From positions 34,025,078 through 34,089,077 of the forward strand of contig OX463788.1 in NCBI GenBank assembly GCA_949825025.1: a DNA stretch of 64,000 nt, given 5' to 3'. This document shows positions 36,856-50,400 of this stretch, piece after piece (position 1 is the first letter of the stretch; each line of letters begins with the position of its first letter). The position numbers were made by a program, and so were the translations under genes. Source of the stretch: Siphlonurus alternatus. Its lineage: Eukaryota > Arthropoda > Insecta > Ephemeroptera > Siphlonuridae. Below the pieces are notes generated by a model. The model was not told the DNA's origin. It was given only the letters and a program-made list of their open reading frames with translations, and searched no databases.

Positions 36856-38043
36856 CAGGGTCGTCGCTACCCGCCTAGTCGAAAAATAAAGTACTAAGTG
36901 ATAATTTGAGCAGTAGTCAAGTAGTTGACTACTTAAAAACAAGTAGTCAAATACTTGACTACTGCTCAAATTATCACTTAGCACTCTTACTTTTCGACTA
37001 GGGTAGGGTACGTAGTGCAGCCGGTTCAACCGCACATTGCATGCAGGGCGCCCTGGGGGGCCCCCATCGCGCGAAGCGCGATTTCCGCAATTGCGCATTT
37101 ATTAAATATAAATAATAATAATAAATAAATAATAATAAAAAATAGAAAAAAAAACACATTTTTTTAAAGTTATAATACATTAATGTCCAGCAAATATCGA
37201 TTATTTTAACATTAACCTTAATAACTGGTGCATAAAATAAAACTTTGTTTTTTTAATTTCAAGCTCAAATTTTTGTTTCTATGAGACATTAATAAATACA
37301 TCAAAGAATGAGAATGAACTTTTATTTTAATTAATTATATACTCAAACTTCGTCTGAAGTATGGTATCAATAGAAAATACCAACGTATAATCTCTATGAT
37401 GAATTCTTTAACATATGGATTTTCAAATAAAATAATTTTAAAAAAAGACGAAGTTTTTGTGGGTATAATTTCCATTTTCAAGATTTTTTTCCGGAAAAAC
37501 ATATCCGTAAAAAAAATATTTTACTTGAAAATCCATTAGAGAATTCATCATAGATTACGTATAGGTATTTTTTATTGGTTCCATACTTCAGAGTCTGAGT
37601 AAAAAGCTTTTTTCTGTACCATAAAAGGCTGCATGTTAAAGGCCTCCGAAACACCAAATTTGTGATTTTTTTGTGGTGAAGCTATTTGAGATGTAAATTT
37701 TTGGTTTTCATTTCTATAGAGGGCAGGTTAAACTATTTTTTAAAAATAAAATATTTAAAAAAATTGTAATCGCTCACTCAACTTTAGAATATTAATTTTT
37801 TTTTCCAAATAAATTATTTTTTTATAGTCTATTAATTGGGTAATTATAATATTAATACATAATATATTGGTATATTGAGGGTATATACTATGGACACTAT
37901 AGTAATCTACTAGTAATCTACTATATATAATAGTGCGATTGCTTGGATTATTTTCTTTCTTAATTTTTTCAAATAATAATAAATGAAGAAATTTTAAAAC
38001 ATACCATAAAACGTTCAGATGCAACATGACAGACCAATTAAGA

Positions 38044-38238
38044 CAGCGGTTTTCAAACTTTTTGGGACGCGTCCCAAATTTGGGACAGTGAGATTTTTCG
38101 TCTGGGACTTCATGAAAATCGGGTTATGGCGACCAAGGCTGTATATATGGTTAATAAGGTAGGGAAATAGGAAAGAAGTGGGAAAGAAAAAAATGGGAAT
38201 TCAATATTGACTCGAGGCAAAAAGTTTGAAAACCGCTG
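38044..38238. mobile_element. 195-bp hAT-Charlie-like MITE
   Basis: Perfect inverted ends CAGCGGTTTTCAAACTTTTT / AAAGTTTGAAAACCGCTG. CAG-GGTTNTCAAACTTTTT ends are characteristic of Charlie-group hAT elements. Flanks AATTAAGA (38036..38043) and AATTAAGG (38239..38246) match at 7 of 8 bases. Confidence 0.8.
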
Positions 38239-38240
38239 AA

Positions 38241-38597
38241 TTAAGGGTAAAAGGTAACGCCACCAATGTTAAAAAAAATCCCTCTCACAAAAATTCTGAA
38301 AAAAATTTAAAATGTTCTCCTCTACACCCCCTATCAGTAGCTAAAATATCAGGTATACAAATACGATCTAGTTTTTGAGTTATGAATTTTTAAAGTTGAC
38401 CAATTTAACATGGGAGTTTCATTTCTCCATGTTAAAGTAGTCAACTTTAAAAATTTATAACTCAAAAACTAGATCGTATTTGTATGCCTGATATTTTAGG
38501 TACTGATAGGGGGTATAGAGGAGAACATTTTAAATTTTTTTCAGAATTTTTGTGAGAGGGATTTTTTTTAACATTGGTGGCGTTACCTTACCCTTAA
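38241..38597. mobile_element. TTAA fold-back MITE, type A, copy 1
   Basis: Near-perfect palindrome of about 170-bp arms. Ends TTAAGGGTAAAAGGTAACGC and GCGTTACCTTACCCTTAA; the centre lies near AACATGGGAGTTTCATTTCTCCATGTT. Core words are ATGTTCTCCTCTACACCCCC and GATCTAGTTTTTGAGTTATG. TTAA ends suggest piggyBac- or Kolobok-type target choice. Overlaps the duplication of the preceding MITE. A sister copy lies in a PIGB intron (45226..45580). Confidence 0.85.
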
Positions 38598-38880
38598 GAG
38601 AATAAAACTCTAACCCTTAAAAAAACAAAAATAGGTTTACTCCTTGAATGTAGGCAACTCTTCATGTATTTCATCGAGTTTCTCAAACATGAAATTTTAT
38701 GGTAAAAAAAAAATGTTCAAAAAGGGGGCGTGGCTAACTAAAAAACTAAAAAAATTGCGCCTGCGGCGGGCTGTTCTGGGGGGCTTCGCCTCCCAGACCC
38801 CCCAGTGGTCATGTGAGGGCCTCGTTTCGTTTTCCTTTCTATCTCGCACAGGGGCCCCCCAAAGCCTAGCGACGGCCCTG

Positions 38881-40307
38881 GTCTATATAGTATATATATA
38901 ATATACGTGTACGTTTGTATTACTAATTTTTATTGTTTGTTTTTTACAGCTAAATCCAAATTAAATTTTGTTAAATGTTTGGTATGTATATATATTTATA
39001 TATATATTGTCACTATATATGTATAAAGTATCAACTGATTTTTAATGTGATCCGTAAGTAAATAAATAAAAATGAACTTGCGACCTAAAATCTTTCGACC
39101 ACAAGTATATTTATTCTATTGCAATATGTACGTATTCTAGACCCACTTTTTGTTATATATGCTAGCTCTTATGTTTTTTTTTTTTACCTGACTTTAATTC
39201 AAAGGCATGCAGCTATTGCAAACAAAACTAATAAATATAAAAACTAAAAATAACTGCAATATGTGCTATGTATTATAATCAAATGATGAACATATTAAAT
39301 CTATTTCATACTATAAATTTAAAAAAAAGTCACAATTAAAAACTATGAAATAATCTATTATTTTTTTTATTCATAAAAATTCACACAATTATGGTTGAAA
39401 TACAAAAGTATCAGTATAAAAATTGACACTCAAGTCATGCAATGTATTATATCATCTATAAAAAATTGAACCATGTAAATTTATTCCGTGAAGTTTATTT
39501 ATGCAAATTAAAAATTACTTGTTAAACTAGCATCCATTGCTCATTACTATAACAGTAATAAATGTGTGCACTCCACAACTTTTGGAGCTCCCAGTTCAAT
39601 TACATGTTGAAGAAGATTCAGTAAGTATCAAGGATAATATATCTATTTTCTCCATGGTAAGTATTAATGACATGCGGAAAATCTTGTTTGCTGGAGACGC
39701 AATAGTACTAATTAATGTATACTAGCTACTAATTTTACATTTTTAGAGTAAAAATTAAAAATTAGGTACAGAATTTTTTAAGTAGCTTTTTCAACTAGTG
39801 CATGCTTTAACAACTAATTCAAAATTAAGATATCAAATTGTGAAGGTTGAAACTTTTAGGGTAACAAACCAAAATAAGTAAAATGAATTAAAATTAGTTT
39901 AATTGTCTTAAATTTAACGGTCATGAAATTGAAAAATTTTATCAACCCAAAACTTTCCTTAGTCATTTACTTCATATCTTAATTTTGTATTAGATTCTAA
40001 GCACGAGCGGTCGAGCGCATAAGTTAAAAAAGCCGGTGCCATGATTTTACCTTTATACTTTGACTTTTGCTTCTTGTTAAAAAAAAAACAAAAACAAATT
40101 TGCCTAAATTTTAATTCTTGCTTTAAAGATATAAAATTAGTACTGCATAAAAAATTAGACTTTTCTTGTATCAGTATTTTCTAAAATTTTCTTTCAGTTA
40201 AACATTCAACTCAAAAGTTGGTCAGCACATTTTTTAACTACTAATGGAGTAATGGTTTTTGGTATTGCCTTAACAAACATTTTTTTTCACATTATAATAC
40301 ATGTGCA
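38881..40307. other. Intergenic AT-rich DNA
   Basis: No gene or repeat pair recognised. Confidence 0.5.
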
Positions 40308-40595
40308 CAGACTCCAGAGACTCTATAGATACCTCTGTGACATAAGGCCAGGGATTTGATCAGAGTTTCGCTGTTACTGAGAGTATAGCACGTCGCTGCT
40401 ATAGAGCACAGCACGGCTGGGACCGAATCGGTTCTTACTGGCTGATATTGCTCACACAGCCAGCAAGAACCGGGCCGTGCCCAGCCGTGCTGCTGCGATT
40501 CAGTGGTGCCGCCACTTTCAGTAACAGCGAAGCTCGGCCCAGGTTGTTCAAATTCCTAGCCATATGTCATGGAAGTCTCTGTAGAGTCTCTGCAT
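40308..40595. mobile_element. GC-richer fold-back element, about 290 bp
   Basis: Inverted arms: CAGACTCCAGAGACTCTATA against the inverse of CAGAGACTCTACAGAGACTT; then TTCGCTGTTACTGA against TCAGTAACAGCGAA; then AGCACGGCTGGG against CCCAGCCGTGCT; then GGTTCTTACTGGCTG against CAGCCAGCAAGAACC near the centre. The whole unit would form one long hairpin. Confidence 0.75.
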
Positions 40596-41724
40596 CAACT
40601 CTCATGCAATCACAACACAGCAGCTAACTTATTTATTATTACTGTAATATAATGTCTGTCAATAAAAATTATACAATTCGTCTATTGACAGTCTATTGAA
40701 AGTAAAGAATTCTTATTGTTCTGAAATTCTCCATTAAGTAATACATTTACAGTTTAGCGTTAAATGGTGATCAAATTCTTAGAAATGACATGAAATTATG
40801 TTGGAAGTTAAGTGCTAGCTTTTAGTACAAGTCAAGCTGTTACCACTAACAATAATTAATTTCACGAACACTTATGAAGCAATTCAAATTTTGAAATTCA
40901 CACACACAAAAATAAGTCACACGCCACAAAAAAAAAACAAAAAAACAAAAAAAAAAAAACAATATTGATCATGAGCAAATACATATGCAGAAAAAATAAG
41001 ACTGATTTCACTGCAAAAGTTTAAAACTTATTCAAAATTGGAGACATTGGAAAATTTACTACCTGCAGAAAGCTACTGATAATTATTAAAAGCTGCACCA
41101 GAAAAAAGTACTACTTGACACCAAAAGGGTGCAAGAATATATCTGTGTATTTTGCTCAACCTATGAAATACTAGTAAATACTATAATATTATAATATTTT
41201 AAATTTTCCTTACTTTCCTGTTTTCCAAATATTATCTTGGGCATGAGAGTGCTTTTAACAATCTAATGTGTTTTAATGGCCTAGAACACAATATTTGAAT
41301 ATTCTCAGCATTAAAAATAAAGCATTACAAAAACTTATAAAAGCTTTTATATAGATCAGAATTAAAGTTGGATAGCTGCAAAAAAATTGTAATTAAGTTT
41401 GACATTCCAAACTTGTCGAATCTTATCTTAATTAAGAACGTAAAAAATTCATTTCTAAATTTTAAAGTTCAACATATACAAAAAAAAAAAAAAAAATGCT
41501 TGAGTTTAAAAAATAATTATTATTGTTTTGTAACAGTTCCATCCAGAGACAATCTGACTTTGTGTAGAGTGTGTTTGAAATCCAAATCCAGCCCGCTGTG
41601 AAAATGGTGGTAAATCTTGGTCACATGGTCTGAAACGTCATAATTAAGCCACTGGTCTGACCGGTTAGGTCTGGAAAATAGCAATCCTTTGTGTTAATCT
41701 CGCAGTGCTGTAAAAAGTTTTACT
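40596..41724. other. Intergenic AT-rich DNA
   Basis: Poly-A runs and no recognised gene. Confidence 0.5.
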
Positions 41725-41808
41725 TACTATCAGAACCAAAAAGGTGTGCCCCTGAATAGCATACAAGTTCCATAAGAAGAGGGGCACACCTTTTTGGTTC
41801 TGATAGTA
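41725..41808. mobile_element. 84-bp perfect hairpin
   Basis: A 29-bp arm at 41725..41753 (TACTATCAGAACCAAAAAGG then TGTGCCCCT) and its exact inverse at 41780..41808, with a 26-bp loop. TA at both outer ends would suit a mariner-type duplication. Could be a tiny MITE or the hairpin of an RNA. Confidence 0.8.
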
Positions 41809-42115
41809 GGCTACGTTTTTTTTTAATATTTCTCAATATTTGAGATACCTCCCAGATATTGATCACGTGGTACACGTGACGTCACAAAATATTTGAATAA
41901 AAAAAACGATATTTTGATCAGCTGTTCGATATTTGACTAAAACCAGAGAATTTTTTCTGGTTTCTCCAAGATATTTTTTCTGATATTGTGACGTCACATT
42001 CAGTGGAGGGGGTGAATATCTGAAATGGAACTGGAACGCGGAATGAATAAAAAAAACGATATTTTGAAATATCTCAAATATCAGATATCTGAAATTGGAA
42101 TAAAAAAACGTAACC
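41809..42115. mobile_element. About 307-bp MITE with GGYTACGTTTTTTT ends
   Basis: Ends GGCTACGTTTTTTTTTAATA and the inverse of GGTTACGTTTTTTTATTCC. Subterminal AATATTTGAGATA repeats are inverted. Near the middle GTGACGTCAC occurs twice. It directly abuts the hairpin on the left and a TTAA fold-back on the right. Confidence 0.6.
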
Positions 42116-42124
42116 TTAATTATT

Positions 42125-42473
42125 ACGGTAGAGATAACACGGATCAGCTGACCCAATGCTAAAAAAATCCCATTCATGAAAATTATGAAAAAAAATTAAA
42201 ATGTTCTCCTCTACATCCCCTATCAGTAGCTAAAATATCAGGTATATAAAAACAAGCTAGTTTTCGAGTTATTAATTAATAAAGTTAATTTTTTTATTAT
42301 TAACTTTATTAATTAAAAATTAATAACTCGAAAACTAGCTCATTTTTGTATACCTGATATTTCTAGCTACTGGTAGGGGATGTAGAGGAGAACATTTTAA
42401 ATTTTTTTCATAATTTTCATGGATGGGATTTTTTTAGCATTGGGTCAGCTGATCTGTGTTATCTCTACCTTAA
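42125..42473. mobile_element. TTAA fold-back MITE, type B
   Basis: Arms end in TACGGTAGAGATAACACGG (left, slightly altered) and GTTATCTCTACCTTAA (right). It shares the inner core (ATGTTCTCCTCTACATCCCC, AGCTAAAATATCAGGTATA) with type A but has different outer arms (GGATCAGCTGACCCAATGC). The centre is an AT-rich TAACTTTATTAATTAA dyad. Confidence 0.8.
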
Positions 42474-44447
42474 AAATGAATGATTTAATTTCAAAGTTCA
42501 TTTTTAGTTCCCTGCTGACGCTAAGCTTCTGGTTGCACTTTCTAGTCAGACCATTACAGACCAGTATGACTGGGGAAATGACATCATTGGAGGGAAAATG
42601 GCCAACGGCTTGAACTGGCGATAAAAAAATACTTCAGTCCGGGCCAGCCCGATTTCAAACACATTCATAGTCTAAAACACAACAGTATACCCTACACATA
42701 ATTATGATGAATGTCAATACAATCATTGCAGGATCACAAACAGAACAACACTTTTATGAATGAATGAACTAGACAGATCATAACACACATATTTTCTTTC
42801 GTCAATATTAAGGTAATCCAAGTCATTCACAAATATTAGGACGATCTACAATGTGAGATGTCTTCCAATAGCGTTAGAATTTTACTATTTCGTTGTATAA
42901 TAAGCCATCATTTTAAAGTTTCTTAGAGCATATCCAAAATAACTTTTTAAATTTTTGTTGTTTTTTTTATTAATAGCCCATTCACACACAGTATTGTTTA
43001 GATATAGGAGCAAGTCAACAATGTCTTGAAGTCTCAATAGTATTAATTTTCATATTCTAAGATTTTAGGTGTGCCATGGTTAACTTTCTTCTACTTTACA
43101 TATATGAAATCCTAATACCAAAGCAAATGCCTAAAATAATTATACAACATATGTATCATTTGATAAAATAATGAGTTTATAAATATTGAAAGTCATACCA
43201 AGTCATCAATTAACTAATCTAAATCTTTCAATGCTTGGAGGATGTGCCTTTCTATATATTCTACTGAACATCTCATTGTGTCAATTTCATTACATGATCT
43301 TGAATAAAATTATGAAAGGCTATAATATATAGACTAGTTAGTTATGTTCTTTGTCATTTTCAATTGCTATAACTGGCCAAGACTTAGGATACACAAATTT
43401 TAACATTTTTTATTTGACTTTTTAAGTCTACAACAAATAAAATTATTATAAAATCTTAAAGGCAGTGATTAATAGTTGTCAAGTCTTTGAATTGTGTAAA
43501 ACATGTAAATATACAAGCATGAACACATTTTGAGGTTACATATAAATTTATATATTATTTTTTAAAATTAAAAACAAACAACAACGAAAAAAAAATAAAT
43601 AATAAAAAAAAAAAAATGAAAATGAATGAATGCATGCATACATACATACATGCAAATGCATGCAAAGAGTTAAATAATTTACAAATTTTACTGTAATGTT
43701 AAACAAAAAGATTTTTCCCAACTAAGAGAAAAAATGTTAATCTAATACAAAATTTTGATGCATATTTTAGATGCCAATACTCATGAAACGTACAAACAAA
43801 AACTCCACATTAAAATGAAGTTCCAATTTAATTCTTATTTTTAATGTTTATTTATTAATTTTTTTTTTTTTTAATGTAATTTTTGTACCATGTAATACTT
43901 CTCAACACTCCTGTTTGAGTGCTACGTCTAACCTTCTAGTCACATGGAAAACACCAGGAAAAAAATTAAGATGAAACATAAAGGTGTTATACTATTTTTA
44001 AGTAATTTATGAAAAAGCATAAATTCCATAAAATAGTTTTGAAAAAGAAGAAGTATAAAGCAATAATATTAGTGCGTAAAAAAAAAAAAATAGAAACGCT
44101 GCCATTGCTGTAAAGCTGTATCTCAGTGTAAGTAGTGCAAAATGCAAAACTATTGAATATGTATAACATTTTAACCAGTATTACATATTTTTACATACAC
44201 ACATAAATTAACTCGCACACATTGAACTATTTCCTTCTTACAGAATGCACTTAGCCACTCAAACACTGCTCTATTCCAGGTATGCAAAATTAAAATTTAA
44301 GTACATTTGTACATGATCTTTATACCGTATTTAGCAACAAAATATTGCTAAATATATATTCCAAACAATCTCAGTTCAGTCACTAAAAATCCCTTGGTTT
44401 GAGCAGGTGAATAATGGCTCCACGCAATTGCATTGATGCTTCAGTTA
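42474..44447. other. Region downstream of PIGB, no gene recognised
   Basis: AT-rich, with poly-A/poly-T runs and scattered TGCATG/CATACA repeats at 43620..43665. It presumably contains the PIGB 3' UTR next to 44448; no clear poly-A signal could be assigned. Confidence 0.5.
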
Positions 44448-47400
44448 TCAAGCTGCAGCTGCATGATAGACAAGGACATTCTCTCCAAGACGGTTTGTGC
44501 GAAGTTGGGGATCCATGTGAAATAGATTTGCTTTGAGAGAAAATCCGTGCAGCTTTAAGAATGGCTGTATCTGAGGTTGCAGAGTGTCAAAGGAGACAAT
44601 GTGAGATGGGATAGCAGACTCCGCAGGAAACTCTTTCTCAAGCCAACGCTCTGGATTCAAGAAGAATAACTCAGCCTCATCCACATAACTTGGGTCTTGT
44701 CTTAGATTTGGCTCACAAGTTAAAAAGCGCATTGGTACGTTCTGGTGCACATGACTGCAATTAAAGTAGAGTTAGAGATGATTGGAAAAAAATTACAAAA
44801 CAAATCATCTAACCTTGCAATTATCAAGCAAATCAGTTTTCAAACTTGAGGTGCCTTGGCATCACCAACACGAAAGAAATTATTTTTCCTTACTTCTTGT
44901 TATTGAAGCCAAGTATCACTTGCAAATTAATTCAAGGGGGGAAGAAAAGAAGGTGCACTATTCATGTTAAGAAGAAAATAAATACCTGTAGAATGGAGTA
45001 GAGTGGCATGGCAACAGGAAGAGAATACTGGTGGAGTTTGTGCTTTTGACCGCTGCTGCAGACAACACCGGCATCACCTTTATGGTGCCTTGTTGGTGCA
45101 CCCATCCAAAGTAGGCAGCAGGAGCTACACCAGCTACCAGTAACAGGATTGCAGCTACCCACAGCAGCACCCTGTCACAAGCATTCAGACACACGCATAA
45201 GCCAAAATACATTACATTAGTAGCATTAAGGGTAAGGTAACGCCACCAATGTTAAAAAAAATCCCTCACACAAAAATTCTGAAAAAAATTTAAAATGTTC
45301 TCCTCTACACCCCCTATCAGTAGGTAAAATATCAGGTATACAAATACGATCTAGTTTTTGAGTTATGAATTTTTAAAGTTGGCTAATTTAACATGGAGAA
45401 ATGGAATTCCCATGTTAAATTAGTCAACTTTAAAAATTCATAACTCAAAAACTAGATCGTATTTGTATACCTGATATTTTAAATACTGATAGGGGATGTA
45501 GAGGAGAACATTTTAAATTTTTTTCAGAATTTTTGTGTGAGGGACTTTTTTTAACGTTGGTGGCGTTACCTTACCCTTAAGAAATTTACACAAATTTCTT
45601 CAACCAACCCATTAGCTGAACGACTCCACCGAGCCAGCCATTGCGATGAGATGTACAAAGCCATGGGAAGCAGTGGCAGCAGGAAGCGGAACTCCTTGTG
45701 TGGCAGCAGACTGTAAATAATAATTTATATCATCATTAATTAAAATAATGAAACACTCAATTCCTAAATCCTAAATCTTATTATTTCACCCGGGTATTGA
45801 CTGTGCCGCATATATATTACACTATTCCAAATATTTACCGATGATAGTTATTCTAGCTGGTAGCTGGTGGTGGTATGGTTGTAACTAATGTGAAACACAA
45901 CTCTACAAATTTCATCACAATTCAATGGTAATTTTAAATCTCTCCTAAAGTATTATAAATCTTAGTTTACGTGTAGATTCGACTGCACGCGGCAACCATC
46001 TTTTGCTTTATCCCATCCAGACATACGGCTAGACCTGTCTCGAAGCTAGGCGCAATAGAGTCTACAGGTAATCTAAGATCTGTTAGGCTGTAGTGGTACT
46101 GGCAATCCAGAAGAGATTCAGAATTATATTATATTTAACTGTACATTTGTAAACTTTCCATGCATTTTAAAAGTTAAACTATGTCATGTTAGTTCTCTAA
46201 TTTTTCTTGAAATTTTTACTTTTATTTTGTAATAAGCAGTAAGGAAGTGGTAATAAGTCACACTGGAAAAGTTTCTCAAGCAATAGAAGGCCATGATGTC
46301 AATGAGTGGTTTCAGGATTACAGTAAATCATTATTATTACATACATACTGTACATACATAACATGACCCCAAATCCCTTACGGCATAAGCCAGCAGCATT
46401 ATTACCTCGGTCGTCCTTAAATGGACCTCTACTGTACTTGAGTCTTACATATTCCACTTGCTTCTGAGATATCCAAGATATTCTTTTGCCTTCTGGATTC
46501 TCTATTGCACAACATACTTCTAACACAGCTGTTCTTCAAACATTCTTTAATCATATCCAACCAAACTTTTTTGGTCTATCTAATCCTCTCATTACTTCTA
46601 TACTGCCTTAGAACACCTGTTTTGCGATTCGTTCCTCACTGATTCTCTCAGCATATGTCTAAACCACCATAGCATGCTATGTTCGTACTTGTCAATTACG
46701 TTTTCCTTCACTTCGCATTCTTTCAACACCCATGCATTTTTCACTCTATCTACTGTAAAAACTTGTTATTACGTAAAGTCAAGTGACCCAGGAAATTAGG
46801 TTTACCTTACATCGAGTATTACCTTATTTCAATTTTTTCCTATACCACACAATGCTACTTATTTATGACAGGACCACAATCTCCTTTACTCAAAATCGAG
46901 TTTTATCTAACAACAAGTTGCATAATAACGAGTTTTTACTGTATTATTATTACTGTATTTAGTTCTGTTGGCGAAGAAACTATTCCAGAATCACAACTGT
47001 ACTGCCTGAAAACATTGTCTTACTTACCTATACACAAACACAGTCCAGGTTATGATGCAGAGCAGAGGAGTTTCAACATCACGCCAGTGAGCTTGCACAG
47101 TTTTCCATACGCCAAGTAAAAATGGTAAAGTTTGCAATCCCAGAACGACTGGAAAACCTTGGGTTAGGTACCAGTAATAAGGCTGAGAACCATAGAAGGC
47201 CCCTACTCCTGTCAATACATTTGCTTTTAAAAAGTTCCATGGTGTAAAAACAAGCCGATTGTAGCAGTAGCAATCAATGGATGTTGAAATAGCTGTCACA
47301 ATTGTGCTGCAACATCCAACAATTGATATCACAGTTAGAAAAACAAAATTTTCAAATACATAAACTGAATTAATTTAAGGAAAGAAATAGGATAAACAAT

Positions 47401-50400
47401 AAACCAACAAGCCTTACCACGATGAGATGTCCGCAGCAGGTGAATCTTGTTGGCACAGATAACACAAATATTTACAAAAACATAATTTAAATGTTGGTCA
47501 AAAAGTCTCAATAATTGTTTGTTAATATTTGTGTTATTTATGCCAACAAGATTCACTTGCTGCGGACATCTCAAACTGGTAAGACTTGTTGTTCAGACAG
47601 GGCTATCTTTTTCCTTAAATTAATATATCTAACCGCAATAAATAATATATTTATAATATAAATACATAAACTGTGAATTTTAAAGGGATAATTTAATTTA
47701 ATTTAACAAACAACTAACACTGATTTTTTTATGGAAATTTCAATTTGTAAATGAAGTTAATATATATATACGTAGATTCTTACATCTCTTCAAAATAATT
47801 TTAAATTTTGATTGTAACTAATATTTACTGTGACTTCACAACGCATGTCACTTGTCTTGTTAATAAAGACTTTTATTCAAATGTGAATTTTGATTAGGTT
47901 TTCAGTAAGTTTTATACTCGGAAAATTTAACAAAAATTGAGAAGGTGGAGCATAAAAAACACTGTAAAATTTATCTGCCGTCTATCATTTTCTGTTGTGT
48001 TATCAAGAATTAAACCAGCAGTAGCGATATGTAAAACAAATATAATAATAACATATTTCTTACGTGATGACAAAAGCTTTCCCAAGAACTTGCTTCTTGT
48101 CAGGTGCAGTAAAGAAATGGTAGGCACACAGAGGTAGCCAGATTATAGCTGCAGTTGGACGTGTTACACAGGCAATAGCAGCAAACCACAAATACTTCAT
48201 GGATCCAACTAAAACAATTAATAAATACAATGCACAATTAAGAGCTAAAACCGTAGTTGAATATCTTCAAATTGAGTAATATAAACAATTAACTTTACTC
48301 TACCTTTGCGAGCTCTTTCAGTCCAAGGGAAAACTCGTAAGGCCAGTATTGTGAGTGCAGTCTCAAAGGTGTTGATGAGGGTACGAGAACCACAGTAGAA
48401 CCAGAACCACGAGGTGGCAAGACTGAAGGTGGCCCATTGCCCTTTGCTACCTGTCTGCTCACACACCCATGACCAAAAGTGTAGATCTGCCACAGCAGAC
48501 AGCAAAGCCTGCAGTATGCGAGGAACCACTGTCTGTAATGCAATGATAAAACATCCTATAGATGAGCCTTAACTTAGCTACTAGTAAATAATGTAGTGGG
48601 TGTAAATAATAATGTTCACTGCAAATACCCAAGATTATTAATGTAACTAATTTAAAATATGATAACAAGCTGAGACATTTCTTTATGAGCCGTGCGTGGT
48701 TTAATAAAATTGTTACAAGCAAGTGCTGCTTATCAGTGTACACTGCAAAGTTAGTTACATCTCACATTATGTGTCTTCATGACTTAAGACATTACAAACA
48801 CAATGAAACTCACGTTAAATATGTACCACATTGTACAGTTTTGAGTGTATAAAATTGGAATGCATTGATTAGATAGGAGTCATAGGAGAAACGATTTTTG
48901 GCCCACAACTCAGGTAAAAATTAATTCTAGGGTACAACCTTACCTTCAGGTGTTGGCTAGGTGTTTCAAGAGAAATTGTTCACGTCCAGTCATTTCCATC
49001 TCCTGCAAGGGTGGAAATGTGTTAAAATCAAATCTTGCCTAAAAATGATAAGAACTGAGAATTTGAAATAAAAAAATATTATTTGTAATTTAGTGGTGAA
49101 TTTTTAAAGAATGAAACTACCCTGTTTCATCCCTAAACAACCTAAAATAAATTATTTTTAATTTTTTTTTTTTTTTTTTTTTTTTTTTGTCAGATTCTTG
49201 TTCCTCGTATTCAAATTTGTAAAAATAGACACCTTCAGTAAGGGGGTTGACAGAGTGGTTGTTTCACTCCTAATTCTTAAATTATGTAATGTTTTAAATG
49301 GTTTTATATTAATTTAAACGTGAGAAACATAAATCTGACAATTAAAATATTGTTTTGTTTAGGGATGAAACAGCGTAGTTTCATCTTTTAAAAACTCACC
49401 ACTAAATTGCAAATATTTTTTTATTTCAAATTCTCAGGTTTGAGAATTTTTGGGCAAGATTTGATTTTAACACATTTTCATCCCTGCAGGGGGTGGAAAT
49501 GACTGGACGTAAACAATTTCTTACGAAGTAAGTAACCCTTGCTTGGCCAACAACTGAAGGTAAGGTTACCCTAGAATTAATTTTTATCTGAGTTATGGGC
49601 CAAAAATCGTTTCTCGTATCTAATCATGTATTCTAATTTGATACTCTCAAAACTGTACACTCCATTCAAGAAAAAATGTCTGATTCTTCTAAAGTTGTGC
49701 ACCTGTAAAGTAGGCAGCCCACATTGACCCCAGCATAAATAGCAACCTGGCTGACGTAATGCTCAGCATTGAAGGAGATGGGGGGGAGGGGAGAGGGAAC
49801 TGTCGAGGTGAACATAGACAGGACAAGAGGGGAGAAGGGGGCTTGTAGTCTCTACTACATTGCTCAGATATGTCTTTCAGATACTGTTTTCACATAATAA
49901 TTAAGAAAATGTTTCTTCAACTTCAGCAGCTCAACTTTATTTACAATGTATTTTATGGTTTGAATATGAAAATTAATGTAAATTCATACTACAGATTTCT
50001 TTTCATATCTCATTATTTATATAAAAGGTTGTCATGAATTTCTATAATAATTTATGAAATTACTGTATACAATATTATATACTGTATTATCCATCTTTTT
50101 TCATTTTAAATATATCGTTTTTAATTTTCTTGTTATATGAAAATGAATATAATTAGCTGAAATTCATTTAAATTAATTTGTCATCATGAATAATTGTACA
50201 GGATAAATTTTGTTTACTTGCATGAATATATATTATATAATATTTCTTCTTTTTATAAAGTTAACAATCTTTAAATTTAATGTTATCAATAAATTAATTA
50301 ACAAATTGATTATAGTAAATAATTAATGTAGATATTCATTCAAATCATATTAGTTAGTTAATTGAATAATTATAAATATTGTTGAAGTAATTTATTTTAC

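Larger units (their letters stand above)
36856..38880. mobile_element. 2.0-kb hAT-like non-autonomous element containing other MITEs
   Basis: Starts CAGGGTCGTCGCTA and ends TAGCGACGGCCCTG. GTCTATAT occurs at 36844..36851 and again directly after the right end (38881..38888); on the left four bases separate it from CAGGG. Contents: a palindrome (36878..36998, GTCGAAAAATAAAGTACTAA arms), a fold-back (about 37330..37600, CTGAAGTATGG/CCATACTTCAG), a hAT-Charlie-like MITE (38044..38238), a TTAA fold-back (38241..38597), and a G/C block near the right end shared with the 2.27-kb element (GCGCCTGCGGCGGGC). No transposase. Confidence 0.7.
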
